64,000 nucleotides of DNA from Bacteroidia bacterium (GCA_030430205.1 JAUIGE010000007.1:146453-210452); one strand, 5' to 3'; positions 7,346 through 16,715 are shown, numbered from the stretch's first letter. A program made the numbers and translations. Notes: a model not told the origin generated them from the sequence alone.

Positions 7346-10057
7346 TCAAAAGGAGAAATGGTAACTGATGGATGGCAGCATGCTAAATAAACTGAATTGT
7401 TTCAATTTGACCAGGGGTAAGAGCGGGCCTCCATTGTCAGAAATCAATTCTGTTTCGAAAAAATAGTAATAGGGATTTTTCCTGTTATAGGCATTGTAGA
7501 GCCCCAGATGCCAACTTCGTTCGCCCCAGTTGGTTTGTTTTTTGAATTGGAAGCCGAGATCCAGTCGGTGATAATTGCGCATGCGATTTCCGTTTCTTTC
7601 GCCCGCGAAAACTCCCGCAAATCCTTCCAAAGAAAAGGGCGAAAACTCGCCTATATCCTGCATCCAGGACTGATGACGCCCCGTCGTCAGGGTATAGGCA
7701 TTGCCGGTTCCATATACCCAATTGGCTGAAAAAGAGACTTTTTCAGAAAAATCATGCACAATCGCTGCAGAAATATCATGTCTGCGGTCATAGCGAAAAG
7801 GAAAGGGCCTACCGCCATTTATATGGTCAAATTGGCGATAGTTCCAGGACAGGGTATAGCCTATCCAGCCGCTGGTTTTGCCGTGGATTTTGCGCAGCAG
7901 ACATTCCAGGCCATAGGCTTCCCCTGTTCCATCTTTTTCTACAAAATCCTGCCACTGAATAGATTGGCTGTAAAAATTTTCTGAGGACGAATATGCAATC
8001 AGGTTTTGAAGCTTTTTGTAATAGCCCTCCACGCTCATGCTCCAGCCTTTGTCTGGTCTTTCCCACCAGGCACCCAGTGATAGTTGCTGGGCTGTTTGAG
8101 GCGGAATTTTTTCCGTAGCAGGCACCCACCTGTCCGAAGGCAAATCCAGACCAGGATTGGTAAGCAAGTGTACGTACTGTGCCATAGAGACAAAAGCTGC
8201 TTTGAACTGAAGGTTTTTGGCAGGTCTGTAAAAAGCGGAAATGCGAGGCTGGAGCGAAGGATAGCTCTTTTTCCCGACCACATAATACACCGCATGCAAG
8301 CCTGTATGTAAGCGAAATTTAGGACTGATTTTCCATTGATCCTCTACATAAACATGGTTCTCCAGGCTGCGAATCAGGCTTGAATCTGAAACTGCCTGGG
8401 AGTTGATGAAACGGTCAAAATCCGAATAAAAATTAATCCGGCCATAGCCTGGTCGAAAACTGTGCGACAGGCTGCCCCCTCCAAATTTCACCTCATGCAA
8501 AGGATGAGGATAGAAGTCAAAATCCAGTTTCAGGCCTATATCCTGTATGCCTGACTGGTACCTCCACTGGTAGTTGGCAAAACTTCTCCTGCCGGACAAT
8601 TCCTCATGGTAGGTATAATTGTGGTTAAATTGAAGTTTGTATTCATAATAGCCATAGGTGGCTGTCATGTTGCTAAACAGCCTGGGCGACCAGATATGGT
8701 TCCAACGGGCAGCCATGAGGTTGTTGCCCCATTGCACCAGAGAGGAGGTTTTCCGCTCCCAGAATTCTTTCAGGCCGGGCTGTACATTTTGGGTCTCCGA
8801 TTTGAAGGAGGTAAAAGTTCTGTCATGACCGGAATAAAAGCTCACATAAAAGCGGTCATTGGGACTCAGCAAATAGTTTATCTTGGCATTCAGATCATAA
8901 AATGCATATCCCAGGCCCACAGATCTATCTGTGATTCTGCTCACGATGGGACTGAGAATCAGGTCCAGGTAGGACCTCCGGGCAGAAATGATAAAAGAGC
9001 TTTTCTCTTTTTTGAGGGGCCCTTCCAGGGAAAATTTCCCTGTCAGCAGCCCCAGGCTGCCAGCACCATGCCATTCCTTCATATTGCCCTCTTTCATGTG
9101 CACATCCAGCACAGAAGATAGACGGCCGCCGTAGCGGGAGGGAAATCCTCCTTTGATAAGTTTGACATCCGTGAGGGCATCCGGGTTAAAAATGGAGAAA
9201 AATCCACCCAGATGATTGACATAATACAGAGGCACACCGTCCAATAAAACGAGGTTCTGGTCAGGGCCTCCCCCCCGGATGTACAGCCCGCTGCTCCCTT
9301 CGCGCCCCGCCTGTACTCCCGGCATCAATTGCAGGGTTTTCATCACATCCACCTCTCCCAGCAAAGCTGGCAAAGCCTTCACTTCGCGGATAGAAACCCA
9401 TACTTCAGAGGGATCATAATCCCCTTCCCAAATCCTGGCTTCATCAGCCAGTATTTCTACTTCCCCCAACTCATAGTCTGGGTTCAATTCCAATTGCAAA
9501 AAAGCATTTTTCTCCAGGGGAAAACTCTTCCTCAGATTCTTATAGGTAGCATAAGTGACCCATAAGCTGATGGAATCGCAGGGAAGTTTCAGGCTAAAAA
9601 AGCCATATTCATTAGTGAGTACACCGCGCCCGGAGCGCAGGTCCACTACCCGTGCAGCGATCAATTTTTCGCCACTTTCTGCATCTTTCACAAAGCCGCT
9701 CAGGATCAGTTGCTTTCGCTTGCTGTCTTTAAATAGAATGACCCTGTTTCCTCTGAGCTGATAGCCCAGGCCATAGTGCTCAGACAGCTGATCCAGCACA
9801 AAATCAAGCGATTTATCACTCAGCTGAAGGCTGATTTTTTGGGTCAGGGGAATGCTTTCCGGATTGTAGGAAAAAACGACATCGCATTGTTCACGCAGTT
9901 GCTGAAGCACCTCCTGTAAGGCTTTTTCCTTACAGGAGATGCTGATGCTGCAGCTTTGTTGGGCAAAAGAAAAAGAAGGGGCGAGCAGCAAACACAAAAA
10001 AAACAGGTTTTTGTGCATAAAAGAAAAAACCCATTTTTTAGGTAAAAGGTGCTGCAT
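7346..10057 (-). CDS. TonB-dependent receptor with STN signalling domain
   Basis: The 903-residue outer-membrane receptor has, in order: a signal peptide (about 1-33), an STN domain (about 35-108) of the kind that talks to FecR, a carboxypeptidase-regulatory-like domain (about 115-200; LSGFVKDAESGEKLIAARVV), a plug domain (about 225-345; GLYIRGGGPDQNLVLLDGVPL) and a 22-strand barrel ending with a terminal phenylalanine (ISYHFSF). It lies 13 bases after fecR and one base before the DUF4249 gene, so all three form one operon. The STN plus FecR pairing implies that ligand arrival at the receptor controls an ECF sigma factor, but no such gene is present here. The substrate could be a metal chelate, peptide or glycan. 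Confidence 0.9.
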   Translation of the reverse strand: MQHLLPKKWVFSFMHKNLFFLCLLLAPSFSFAQQSCSISISCKEKALQEVLQQLREQCDVVFSYNPESIPLTQKISLQLSDKSLDFVLDQLSEHYGLGYQLRGNRVILFKDSKRKQLILSGFVKDAESGEKLIAARVVDLRSGRGVLTNEYGFFSLKLPCDSISLWVTYATYKNLRKSFPLEKNAFLQLELNPDYELGEVEILADEARIWEGDYDPSEVWVSIREVKALPALLGEVDVMKTLQLMPGVQAGREGSSGLYIRGGGPDQNLVLLDGVPLYYVNHLGGFFSIFNPDALTDVKLIKGGFPSRYGGRLSSVLDVHMKEGNMKEWHGAGSLGLLTGKFSLEGPLKKEKSSFIISARRSYLDLILSPIVSRITDRSVGLGYAFYDLNAKINYLLSPNDRFYVSFYSGHDRTFTSFKSETQNVQPGLKEFWERKTSSLVQWGNNLMAARWNHIWSPRLFSNMTATYGYYEYKLQFNHNYTYHEELSGRRSFANYQWRYQSGIQDIGLKLDFDFYPHPLHEVKFGGGSLSHSFRPGYGRINFYSDFDRFINSQAVSDSSLIRSLENHVYVEDQWKISPKFRLHTGLHAVYYVVGKKSYPSLQPRISAFYRPAKNLQFKAAFVSMAQYVHLLTNPGLDLPSDRWVPATEKIPPQTAQQLSLGAWWERPDKGWSMSVEGYYKKLQNLIAYSSSENFYSQSIQWQDFVEKDGTGEAYGLECLLRKIHGKTSGWIGYTLSWNYRQFDHINGGRPFPFRYDRRHDISAAIVHDFSEKVSFSANWVYGTGNAYTLTTGRHQSWMQDIGEFSPFSLEGFAGVFAGERNGNRMRNYHRLDLGFQFKKQTNWGERSWHLGLYNAYNRKNPYYYFFETELISDNGGPLLPLVKLKQFSLFSMLPSISYHFSF

Positions 10058-10070
10058 GCTATCTCATTTT

Positions 10071-11063
10071 TTATTTAACCAGATAGCCGTCATTTTTCTT
10101 TTCAAAATGAATTTGACCAGGGTTGGCAATTTCAATTTCTTCTAAAATAAGAGCTAACGGTACATTCTTATATACGGAGTCGGAATGGAATTTCAATTTT
10201 GCCAGGTCAGGATTTTCCTGCTCAAAAGAGACGCTATAATAGCGGGAAAGGGCATCGAGCACCTGATCCAGGCTCTCCTGCTCAAACCGCAATGTTTTAT
10301 CTCTCCACGCGAGATAATTGGGCTGAGGATCACTCTGCAACTGAGGTTGCGACGCCTCTGCGCCAATCACGGCCTGCTGTCCGGCTACCAAAATGCGGGC
10401 ATTTGAAGAATCCGGCAACAGCTTTGGGCCTTTGAAAAAGAGGACTTTTCCACTTTTCACACTCAGCTCGATTTCGCCTGTGCCCGGATAAGCGCGCACA
10501 TTGAAGCTGGTTCCCAGCACCTGCACGCGGGCATCGCCCGCTTCGATGATGAAAGGACGTTTTTCGTCCCTGGCGACCTCAAAAAAGGCTTCGCCTTGCA
10601 GGCGTATTCGGCGCTCATTGTCCGCCATGTTGGGTGAATACTGTAGGTGGCTATGCTGATTGAGCCATAGCTGGCTGCCGTCATCCAGGCTCACTTCAAG
10701 CTGAAGACCCTGGGTCTGCAAAGATTTGAAGCCGACGGGGCTATCCCATGGCTTCCAAAGTAGCAGGATGAGTGCAGCGGCAGCTACCGCTGTCAGGTAT
10801 TGAAGAGGGCGTGTAAGGGAGCGTTTGCGCGCGGGCAGGCGCTCATTAAGGGCCGCCCAGGCCTTGTCGGTATTCGGCTGAAAAGCCGCAGGAGGGCGGT
10901 TTTTCTGTTGCCAAACAAGCTTTGCCTGTTCAAATTCCTGCCTATGCAGGGGATCCTCCTCAAGCCAAAGCTGTAGGCTGGCCTTCTCTGCCTCGGAAGC
11001 CTCCGAGGCGAGCACCTTAGCCATGAGGCTCCAGGGATCATTTTTGTGTAAATTTTGTTCCAT
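10071..11063 (-). CDS. FecR-family anti-sigma/transmembrane signal transducer
   Basis: The 330-residue protein has the FecR layout: a cytoplasmic N-terminal helical domain (about 10-55; PHRQEF-type ending DPLHRQEFEQAKLVWQQ), one membrane helix (about 87-103), a periplasmic FecR domain (about 115-225; VSLDDGSQLWLNQHSHLQYSP... LQGEAFFEVA) and a C-terminal DUF4974 STN-like domain (about 260-330). It carries the signal from the receptor's STN domain to an ECF sigma factor. Such genes normally follow the sigma gene directly. Here the 130 bases upstream contain none, and the next gene on the strand is an unrelated small secreted protein, so the sigma factor must be elsewhere. Confidence 0.9.
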   Translation of the reverse strand: MEQNLHKNDPWSLMAKVLASEASEAEKASLQLWLEEDPLHRQEFEQAKLVWQQKNRPPAAFQPNTDKAWAALNERLPARKRSLTRPLQYLTAVAAAALILLLWKPWDSPVGFKSLQTQGLQLEVSLDDGSQLWLNQHSHLQYSPNMADNERRIRLQGEAFFEVARDEKRPFIIEAGDARVQVLGTSFNVRAYPGTGEIELSVKSGKVLFFKGPKLLPDSSNARILVAGQQAVIGAEASQPQLQSDPQPNYLAWRDKTLRFEQESLDQVLDALSRYYSVSFEQENPDLAKLKFHSDSVYKNVPLALILEEIEIANPGQIHFEKKNDGYLVK

Positions 11064-11193
11064 TCTAAACCCGGTTTATTAGCAGACAACTTTCCAGGAG
11101 TTTACCCTTAGTTCATTTTTTGTTTTTCGAAAGCCCTAACCCAATTAGATACGGTCCTACTCCCATCCCGCCATCCCGCCTCCCGCTTCCCCT

Positions 11194-11574
11194 TCACTCA
11201 CAAACCAACCGCTTCGTATACTCCCAAACCCCCTCATCAATGGTGATTTTGCGAAAGCCATAAGGCTTTTCCTTATAGAGCCAGGTATTTTCCTTGCTTT
11301 TCCACACCCGATCGCCGGCTATGTTGCGGGCGTGGTAGTACAAAACCGCATTGGGTGTGGTGAGCACAAAACGGCTTTCGCCAGGTGGCACCCAATACCA
11401 GCCCTTGGTAACCCATTCTTCCTCCCCCCTTTTGTAATGAACCAACACCAGGATGGTATCCTGACAGGCGTTTTCGAAGCTCACTTCCATTTCTCTGGGT
11501 TTCAGAGAATCTTGCTGAGCCAACATATCAGCGAAATAGCAAAAGCTGAGGAAAAGCAGAAAATAAACTCTCAT
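11194..11574 (-). CDS. Small secreted DUF1036-like protein
   Basis: I place the start at 11574, where MRVYFLLFLSFCYFADMLAQ forms a normal signal peptide. The frame stays open to 11700, but that gives a 42-residue basic leader with no sense. The 126-residue product has a mature domain resembling DUF1036: NACQDTILVLVHYKRG, then WVTKGWYWVPPGES and LYYHARN, the W..GW..PPG..S pattern of that family. DUF1036 proteins are small periplasmic or surface proteins of unknown function. The stop lies beside a short C-rich tract (about 11164-11190) that weakly echoes the heptamer arrays. Its position upstream of fecR on the same strand appears coincidental. Confidence 0.6.
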   Translation of the reverse strand: MRVYFLLFLSFCYFADMLAQQDSLKPREMEVSFENACQDTILVLVHYKRGEEEWVTKGWYWVPPGESRFVLTTPNAVLYYHARNIAGDRVWKSKENTWLYKEKPYGFRKITIDEGVWEYTKRLVCE

Positions 11575-11747
11575 GAAATTCAATTTTGTGTAAAAAAACA
11601 GCCCGAATCGGGGTAAAAACGGAAGATTCAAGGCTTTCTTATACTTTATTGAGGTAAAAAGCTTTGCCCTTTTTATCCTGAGATTGCTTTTCCGATGCAA
11701 TAACTCCTCCCCAATAGAGTTTATACACTAGCAACGAACACAACACG

Positions 11748-11789
11748 ATGACGAAAGACTCAAGAATTATCGTTCTTTTCAATCGTTAG
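11748..11789 (+). other. Possible 13-residue leader peptide
   Basis: ATG at 11748 opens MTKDSRIIVLFNR, followed by TAG. A strong terminator begins 20 bases later, and the TIGR03032 gene starts 88 bases after that. The run RIIVLF is rich in branched-chain residues, which would suit an attenuator responding to isoleucine, valine or leucine supply, but the gene downstream has no known link to those amino acids. Open frames of this size arise often by chance, so the call rests on layout alone. The tract could equally be the 5' part of a small RNA. Confidence 0.3.
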
Positions 11790-11808
11790 ACGTGTTTACA
11801 CATACTAG

Positions 11809-11839
11809 AGGGTCCGAACGGCAGTTCGGCCCTTTTTTT
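11809..11839 (+). terminator. Intrinsic terminator ahead of the TIGR03032 gene
   Basis: The stem AGGGTCCGAAC / GTTCGGCCCT has a single bulged T, a GGCA loop, and is followed by seven T residues. No plus-strand gene of normal size ends upstream, since the DUF1036-like gene is on the other strand. It therefore terminates a short untranslated or leader transcript from about 11700-11810. Confidence 0.7.
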
Positions 11840-11926
11840 ATGGGGAAAATCATTTTTCTGTTTATGTTTATAGCAAAGTCAAGGCTACCAACAGACACAG
11901 CATCATCCCCATAAATCACTATCCCC

Positions 11927-12976
11927 ATGACCGAACCGAAGCCTCACTTCGAAATCACCACTTCCCGTAACTTTCAATCCTGGCTGATCGCCCAGAAGGC
12001 CAGCATTGCCTTTACTACCTACCAGGTAGGAAAGGTTTTCATGATGGGAACCCAGGCCGATGGCAAGCTTCATCTGAGCGAAAGGACTTTCAACCGATGC
12101 ATGGGACTTGGCAAAAGGGAGGAAACACTCTGGATGAGTTCGCGCTTTCAGATATGGCGATTTGAAAACTCGCTGCTTCCCGGCCAGGCGTACAATGGCT
12201 ATGACAGGATTTATATTCCTCAGATCGCTTATACCACGGGAGATTTGGACATACACGATATCATTGTGGGCAAGGATGGCATGCCGGTTTTTGTGAATAC
12301 CCTCTTTAGTTGTCTGGCTACGGTAAGCGAAACCCATAGCTTTAGGCCGCTGTGGAAACCCTCCTTTATCAGTGAGTTGGCGCCCGAGGATCGCTGCCAC
12401 CTCAATGGGATGGCCGCCATCGACGGAGTGCCTGCCTTTGTGACGGCGGTTAGCAAGAGTGATGTATCGGCGGGTTGGCGGGATTTTCGCCAGGATGGCG
12501 GTATCGTGATCGATGTATCCAATCAGAACATCGTCTGTGAAGGGCTCTCCATGCCACATTCGCCCCGATGGTATCAGGGAAAACTGTGGGTACTGGAAGC
12601 TGGAAGTGGCTTTCTGGGCTATGTAGACAGGGAAAAAGGCGTATTTGAAAAAGTGTGTTTTTGTCCTGGCTTTTTGAGGGGGCTTTCCTTTATAGGGGAT
12701 TATGCCCTCGTAGGGCTTTCCGGAGCCCGCAAAAACAGAACTTTCAGCGGCCTGGCGCTGGATGAAAACCTGCAAAGCCGCAATACCCAGCCCCGTTGTG
12801 GCATTCAGATCATCAATCTCCAAACAGGTCATGCGGAGCATTGGGTGAGGATGGAAGGCATCATTGACGAATTATATGATGTCATGGCATTGCCAGCCGT
12901 CCGGCGGCCGCTGCTTATCGGCACCCAAAAGGATGAAATTCAAAAAATGATTTCTATCGAACCCACTTCATTTTAA
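11927..12976 (+). CDS. TIGR03032-family protein
   Basis: The 349-residue product matches the TIGR03032 family from end to end. Visible signatures are SRNFQSWLIAQKASIAFTTYQ near the start, RCMGLG, the RIYIPQIAYTTGDLDIHDI block, NTLFSCLATVSETHSFRPLW, the EDRCHLNGMAAIDG block, GGIVIDV, LSMPHSPRW, and RNRTFSGLALDE-like text (KNRTFSGLALDENL). The repeated short strands suggest a beta-propeller. No signal peptide is present. The biochemical role is unknown; members often lie near polysaccharide or surface-protein genes. The gene stands alone between a terminator and the FG-GAP gene on the same strand. Confidence 0.9.
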   Translation: MTEPKPHFEITTSRNFQSWLIAQKASIAFTTYQVGKVFMMGTQADGKLHLSERTFNRCMGLGKREETLWMSSRFQIWRFENSLLPGQAYNGYDRIYIPQIAYTTGDLDIHDIIVGKDGMPVFVNTLFSCLATVSETHSFRPLWKPSFISELAPEDRCHLNGMAAIDGVPAFVTAVSKSDVSAGWRDFRQDGGIVIDVSNQNIVCEGLSMPHSPRWYQGKLWVLEAGSGFLGYVDREKGVFEKVCFCPGFLRGLSFIGDYALVGLSGARKNRTFSGLALDENLQSRNTQPRCGIQIINLQTGHAEHWVRMEGIIDELYDVMALPAVRRPLLIGTQKDEIQKMISIEPTSF

Positions 12977-13035
12977 CAAAAAGCCCTCTCCCTAAGGCTA
13001 TTTCTTCATTATTCAACCTTTTATCTACCGTTTTC

Positions 13036-15039
13036 ATGAGAAGAAAAAACATGAGCTACGCATGGTACAAAGCCCTTCGCAAGTACCGGCGACTACAAGC
13101 CCGGCTACAGGAAGCAGAGCTTCCTGAGCTGATGAAGCATTTGAGCCTCAAGCTCAGGCGCTTGCAAAGTCGCATTTTTCGCCTCAACCGCCAGTTGAAA
13201 CTTGGGATCGCCGCCGCAGCTCTCACAGCCTGGATGGCCGCTCCCGTGCAGGCCCAGCATTTCCCTCCCCTGATGTCTCTTGACACGCTCAATGGTACTC
13301 ATGGCTTCTCTATCGCAGGAAGGTCAAACGAAAGTTATGCAGGCATATCTGTTAGCAATGCCGGAGATGTCAATGGTGATGGGATTGACGACATCCTCAT
13401 TGGAGCAGAAAGCTCCATGGCAAATGACACCATTCGGGTTGGGGAAGCCTATGTAGTATTTGGCAACAATTCAGGCTTTAACGCCCAACTGGATCTCTCC
13501 AGTCTCAATGGCACCAATGGTTTTTATCTCAAGGGAACGCCTGATTCCTATGCAGGAAATTCTGTGGCTGCCGCCGGAGATATCAATGGAGATGGTTTTG
13601 ATGACATCATTGTAGGGGCACCGGAAACCAAAAATGCAAATGGCGTTTTTGCCGGTGCAGCTTATGTGGTTTTTGGAAAAAACAGTGGTTTTCCAGCCAG
13701 TATTGATTTGGCAGCATTGGATGGCACCGATGGTTTTATGTTTATGGGAGCCGATGGTTCCAGGACGGGTAGAGTTGCAGGAGGAGGTGACCTCAATAAG
13801 GATGGGATTGATGACATCATCATAGCAGCTCCTGAGGCAGCTTCCGGAGGTGCAGAGAGAGGAGAGGTGTATGTGGTTTTTGGAAAAACAACTGCATTCA
13901 GTGATACCCTGGACTATACAGCCTTAAATGGGAGCAATGGATTTACCCTTTTAGGCACCCATGATTATGACAATGCCGGTGTATCTGTTGACTTTGCAGG
14001 AGATATCAATGGAGACGGGATAGACGATATCATCATCGGAGCCTATGGAGCCAAACCGATCAATGGATCAAACGAAGGACTTTCTTATGTAGTCTTTGGT
14101 AAAAGTACTCCATTTAGCAGCAATATGGCCCTTTCCAGCCTCAATGGCAGCAATGGTTTTGTCATCAGTGGGCTTGATCCAACTGCCTATTCCGGCCATT
14201 CAGTATCGAAAGCAGGAGATATCAATGGCGATGGAATGGATGACCTGATCATTGGAGCACCCCTTGCAGAGCCGGGCATGAGTGGGTATTATGAAGGGGA
14301 GAGTTATGTGGTTTTTGGAAAAATAACGCCCTTTGCTGATACCCTGTCCGCCGGCAGTCTCGATGGCCTCAACGGATTTGTTATCCGTACTTCAGCTGCC
14401 AGCAATGGGCTCGGGGCTGCTGTAGATGCTGCCGGAGACCTGAATGGAGATGGATTTGATGACCTGATCATCGGAAGCCCTGTAACCAACAGAGGCCCTC
14501 TCGAATATGTTGGTGGGGCCCATATCGTATTTGGAGCCAGTAGTTTCGGTTCTCCTTTTTCGGTTACTACCCTGGATGGGATGAATGGATTTAGCCTGCT
14601 AGGAGTTGGGGAATACGATCTTAGCGGAATTTCAGTAGGTGGAGGCGGTGATTTCAATGGCGACGGGATTCCAGATGTTATTATAGGCGCATCCTATTCT
14701 GATGGCTTTTCTTCTACCTTATCGTATGAGGGAGGAGCTTATGTCGTATTTGGAAGAGATATAAACGCCAGTCTTACGCCCAGTCTGGAGGTTTTTCCGA
14801 TGAGCATGACTCCCAACCCCAGCTCCGGTCTGGTACATATTCAATCAGATTTATTTGGCACGGGTTCTCAGCCTCAAATCAGGTTATTTGACCTGAGTGG
14901 TCGGGAAATACCCATCTTCCCCAACAGACTGACCCAGAAACGGTATCAGCTGGACGTCAGCCATCTCCCCACGGGGATCTACCAACTGCGGGTCTTGCAG
15001 GATGGGAAAATGAAAACCCAAAAACTGGTAAAGAAATAG
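13036..15039 (+). CDS. FG-GAP/integrin-type beta-propeller protein with T9SS sorting domain
   Basis: The 667-residue secreted protein has seven FG-GAP blades, each with a calcium-binding DxNGDGxDDxIIGA loop (for example DVNGDGIDDILIGAE, DINGDGFDDIIVGAP, DFNGDGIPDVIIGAS) and a closing AYVVFGK strand. Residues 580-667 form a type A T9SS sorting domain (MTPNPSSGLVHIQ ... GIYQLRVLQDGKMKTQKLVKK). The N-terminus is unusual: about 54 basic, helical residues (LRKYRRLQARLQEAELPELM...) precede the hydrophobic core LGIAAAALTAWMAAP and the likely cleavage after VQAQ (about 74). Integrin-like propellers often mediate adhesion. A clean terminator follows at 15074. Confidence 0.9.
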   Translation: MRRKNMSYAWYKALRKYRRLQARLQEAELPELMKHLSLKLRRLQSRIFRLNRQLKLGIAAAALTAWMAAPVQAQHFPPLMSLDTLNGTHGFSIAGRSNESYAGISVSNAGDVNGDGIDDILIGAESSMANDTIRVGEAYVVFGNNSGFNAQLDLSSLNGTNGFYLKGTPDSYAGNSVAAAGDINGDGFDDIIVGAPETKNANGVFAGAAYVVFGKNSGFPASIDLAALDGTDGFMFMGADGSRTGRVAGGGDLNKDGIDDIIIAAPEAASGGAERGEVYVVFGKTTAFSDTLDYTALNGSNGFTLLGTHDYDNAGVSVDFAGDINGDGIDDIIIGAYGAKPINGSNEGLSYVVFGKSTPFSSNMALSSLNGSNGFVISGLDPTAYSGHSVSKAGDINGDGMDDLIIGAPLAEPGMSGYYEGESYVVFGKITPFADTLSAGSLDGLNGFVIRTSAASNGLGAAVDAAGDLNGDGFDDLIIGSPVTNRGPLEYVGGAHIVFGASSFGSPFSVTTLDGMNGFSLLGVGEYDLSGISVGGGGDFNGDGIPDVIIGASYSDGFSSTLSYEGGAYVVFGRDINASLTPSLEVFPMSMTPNPSSGLVHIQSDLFGTGSQPQIRLFDLSGREIPIFPNRLTQKRYQLDVSHLPTGIYQLRVLQDGKMKTQKLVKK

Positions 15040-15073
15040 CGTGGGTGAAAGCACGCTTTGGGGTAATACATCT

Positions 15074-15102
15074 GTCCCGTGTAACTTTTGTTTACACGGG
15101 AC
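15074..15102 (+). terminator. Terminator hairpin after the FG-GAP gene
   Basis: A perfect 11-base stem GTCCCGTGTAA / TTACACGGGAC encloses a seven-base loop and is followed by TTCCTGTTTT. The T run is interrupted, so termination may be incomplete. Confidence 0.7.
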
Positions 15103-15538
15103 TTCCTGTTTTGAGGAAAATTGTTTTCACCGGAAATAGGTCTTGAAGTCGCTGTGCAAAGAGAATTGATAAAATCGTCTCTACTTCTGCCTCCCTTTCG
15201 GATACTTTTAGTGTTTATGCAGGAGAATCTACCACGGATATTTTAAGTGTCGACAAGATCATCGCCTGAGCCCCGAAAGAGATCACAGAATAAGCTTTCT
15301 CCTATTCAAAGTGTATGCAAATGTGATAGTAAAACAGTAAAAATCTACACCTATAAAATATTACACACAAAAAAAAGACATTTTCTTACATCCGTACAAA
15401 TACGTAACCCTCTGAAAATCAACTCCCAAAAGGCCCTTTGATTTCAAAAAAATATAATAACCAAAAACATTTAAGCAGTTGGAATAAAAATTGCATGGAT
15501 TTCTTACATCTGAGTTTGACTTTCGATTTTGGCTTGAT
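15103..15538. other. Non-coding stretch before the secreted-protein pair
   Basis: About 435 bases carry no recognisable gene. From 15150 to 15268 a frame remains open and reads a serine-rich peptide (including SVYAGESTTDILSVDKIIA), but it has no start codon or family resemblance. From 15300 on, the sequence becomes AT-rich and probably holds the promoter of the gene at 15539, although no clear TAnnTTTG element is visible. Confidence 0.5.
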
Positions 15539-16681
15539 ATGGAAAAAAAGACATTCCTTTTCCTAACCTTTCTCTTGCTTACAGTCACTGCATTTTCGCA
15601 AGTGTCTATTTTTTTTGATATCCGAAATGAACGTTTTGTAAACCATGCATCCCTGGGAAATGCTGTTGCATTTGATGTATGTATGCAGGCAAGTGTTGCG
15701 GGTACCTACCACAGCCGAGGGCAAGTGTATATTACTTACAATGAGCAAAAATTTGGACAGGATGTGGTGGATAGAGGAAAGGTCATTGTAGAAGCAGGGA
15801 CTCTTGTAGGGGGGACCTTAAATTTTGCAGGCACCTTAACTCCTCTTTACACAACCGTTAATGTTATAGATAATGCAGCTACTATTTTTGCTATTACCTG
15901 GCAAAGCAACTTCCTCAACCTTTTTCCTCACCCTCTGATCCATACCACAGTCCCAGATACAGCTACTGTTCTATATACCATATACATGAGTGTGCAAAAT
16001 GCCAGCTATCCCAATGGCATCGATATCAACCGCCGCCTGATGGCCAATCAAATGTATATGATTACAAGCCATGACAATGACTCCAATGGCATTCCTGATG
16101 AGCAACCCTATGCCAATGGTTTTTTACCTGTAGAGTATATGGGATTTGATCATAAGGTCCGGGAAGACAAAACCATTGAACTAAACTGGATCACAAGCAA
16201 AGAAATCAACAACGATGTATTCGTTATCGAGAAAGATATGGGAGAGGGAAATTTCACACCTATTGGTAATATAAAAGGGGCAGGAAATTCTGATAAGCCC
16301 CTTTATTATCAATTTGTCGATGAGACTCAATTACAAGATGTTAACTACTACCGAATCAAGCAGATTGATTTGAATGGAGACTTTGCATTTTCTCCAATTA
16401 TCGAAGCAACTTTTTCGGGAGGAAATTTATTTCAGGTCTATCCTACAGTTACGCATGATTTTTGTACCCTAAAAGCAACAGGCAGACTTGAGCCTTCTTA
16501 CAGTGTCCAAATCTTTGATGTAATGGGCAATATCCTCGCAAATACGGAAATGGAGCTTAACTCAGAAGAAGGGAAACTCCAACTCGATCTTTCAGCCTTT
16601 AATACAGGCATGTATTTTATCCAGGTTTTCACTGAGGCAGGCCCCATTTATGCAGCCAAAGTGCTCAAAGTGCAACCCTGA
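15539..16681 (+). CDS. Secreted protein with T9SS-type C-terminus (paralogue 1)
   Basis: The start at 15539 gives a clean signal peptide (MEKKTFLFLTFLLLTVTAFS); a longer frame from 15491 would bury it. The 380-residue product has an N-terminal beta domain (about 22-205; FFDIRNERFVNHASLGNAVAFDV ... YTIYMSVQN) of unknown family, perhaps an adhesin-like Ig or cohesin fold. Then comes the common Bacteroidota module IELNWITSKEINNDVFVIEK ... NYYRIKQIDLNGDFAFSPII (about 215-300), and a T9SS type A sorting domain (about 305-380; FQVYPTVTHDFCTLKATG ... TGMYFIQVF). It is about half identical to the next gene, 34 bases away, so the two are a tandem duplication. Confidence 0.8.
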   Translation: MEKKTFLFLTFLLLTVTAFSQVSIFFDIRNERFVNHASLGNAVAFDVCMQASVAGTYHSRGQVYITYNEQKFGQDVVDRGKVIVEAGTLVGGTLNFAGTLTPLYTTVNVIDNAATIFAITWQSNFLNLFPHPLIHTTVPDTATVLYTIYMSVQNASYPNGIDINRRLMANQMYMITSHDNDSNGIPDEQPYANGFLPVEYMGFDHKVREDKTIELNWITSKEINNDVFVIEKDMGEGNFTPIGNIKGAGNSDKPLYYQFVDETQLQDVNYYRIKQIDLNGDFAFSPIIEATFSGGNLFQVYPTVTHDFCTLKATGRLEPSYSVQIFDVMGNILANTEMELNSEEGKLQLDLSAFNTGMYFIQVFTEAGPIYAAKVLKVQP

Positions 16682-16715
16682 TTGTAAACCACAATAGGAC
16701 GTGAATCCAAACACT

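Noticed and set aside
11575..11700. N-terminal extension of the DUF1036-like protein to 11700
   Set aside because: It adds 42 basic residues ahead of a proper signal peptide and has no domain meaning.
15150..15268. Open frame in the gap after the FG-GAP gene
   Set aside because: No start codon, low complexity, no recognisable relatives; probably chance.
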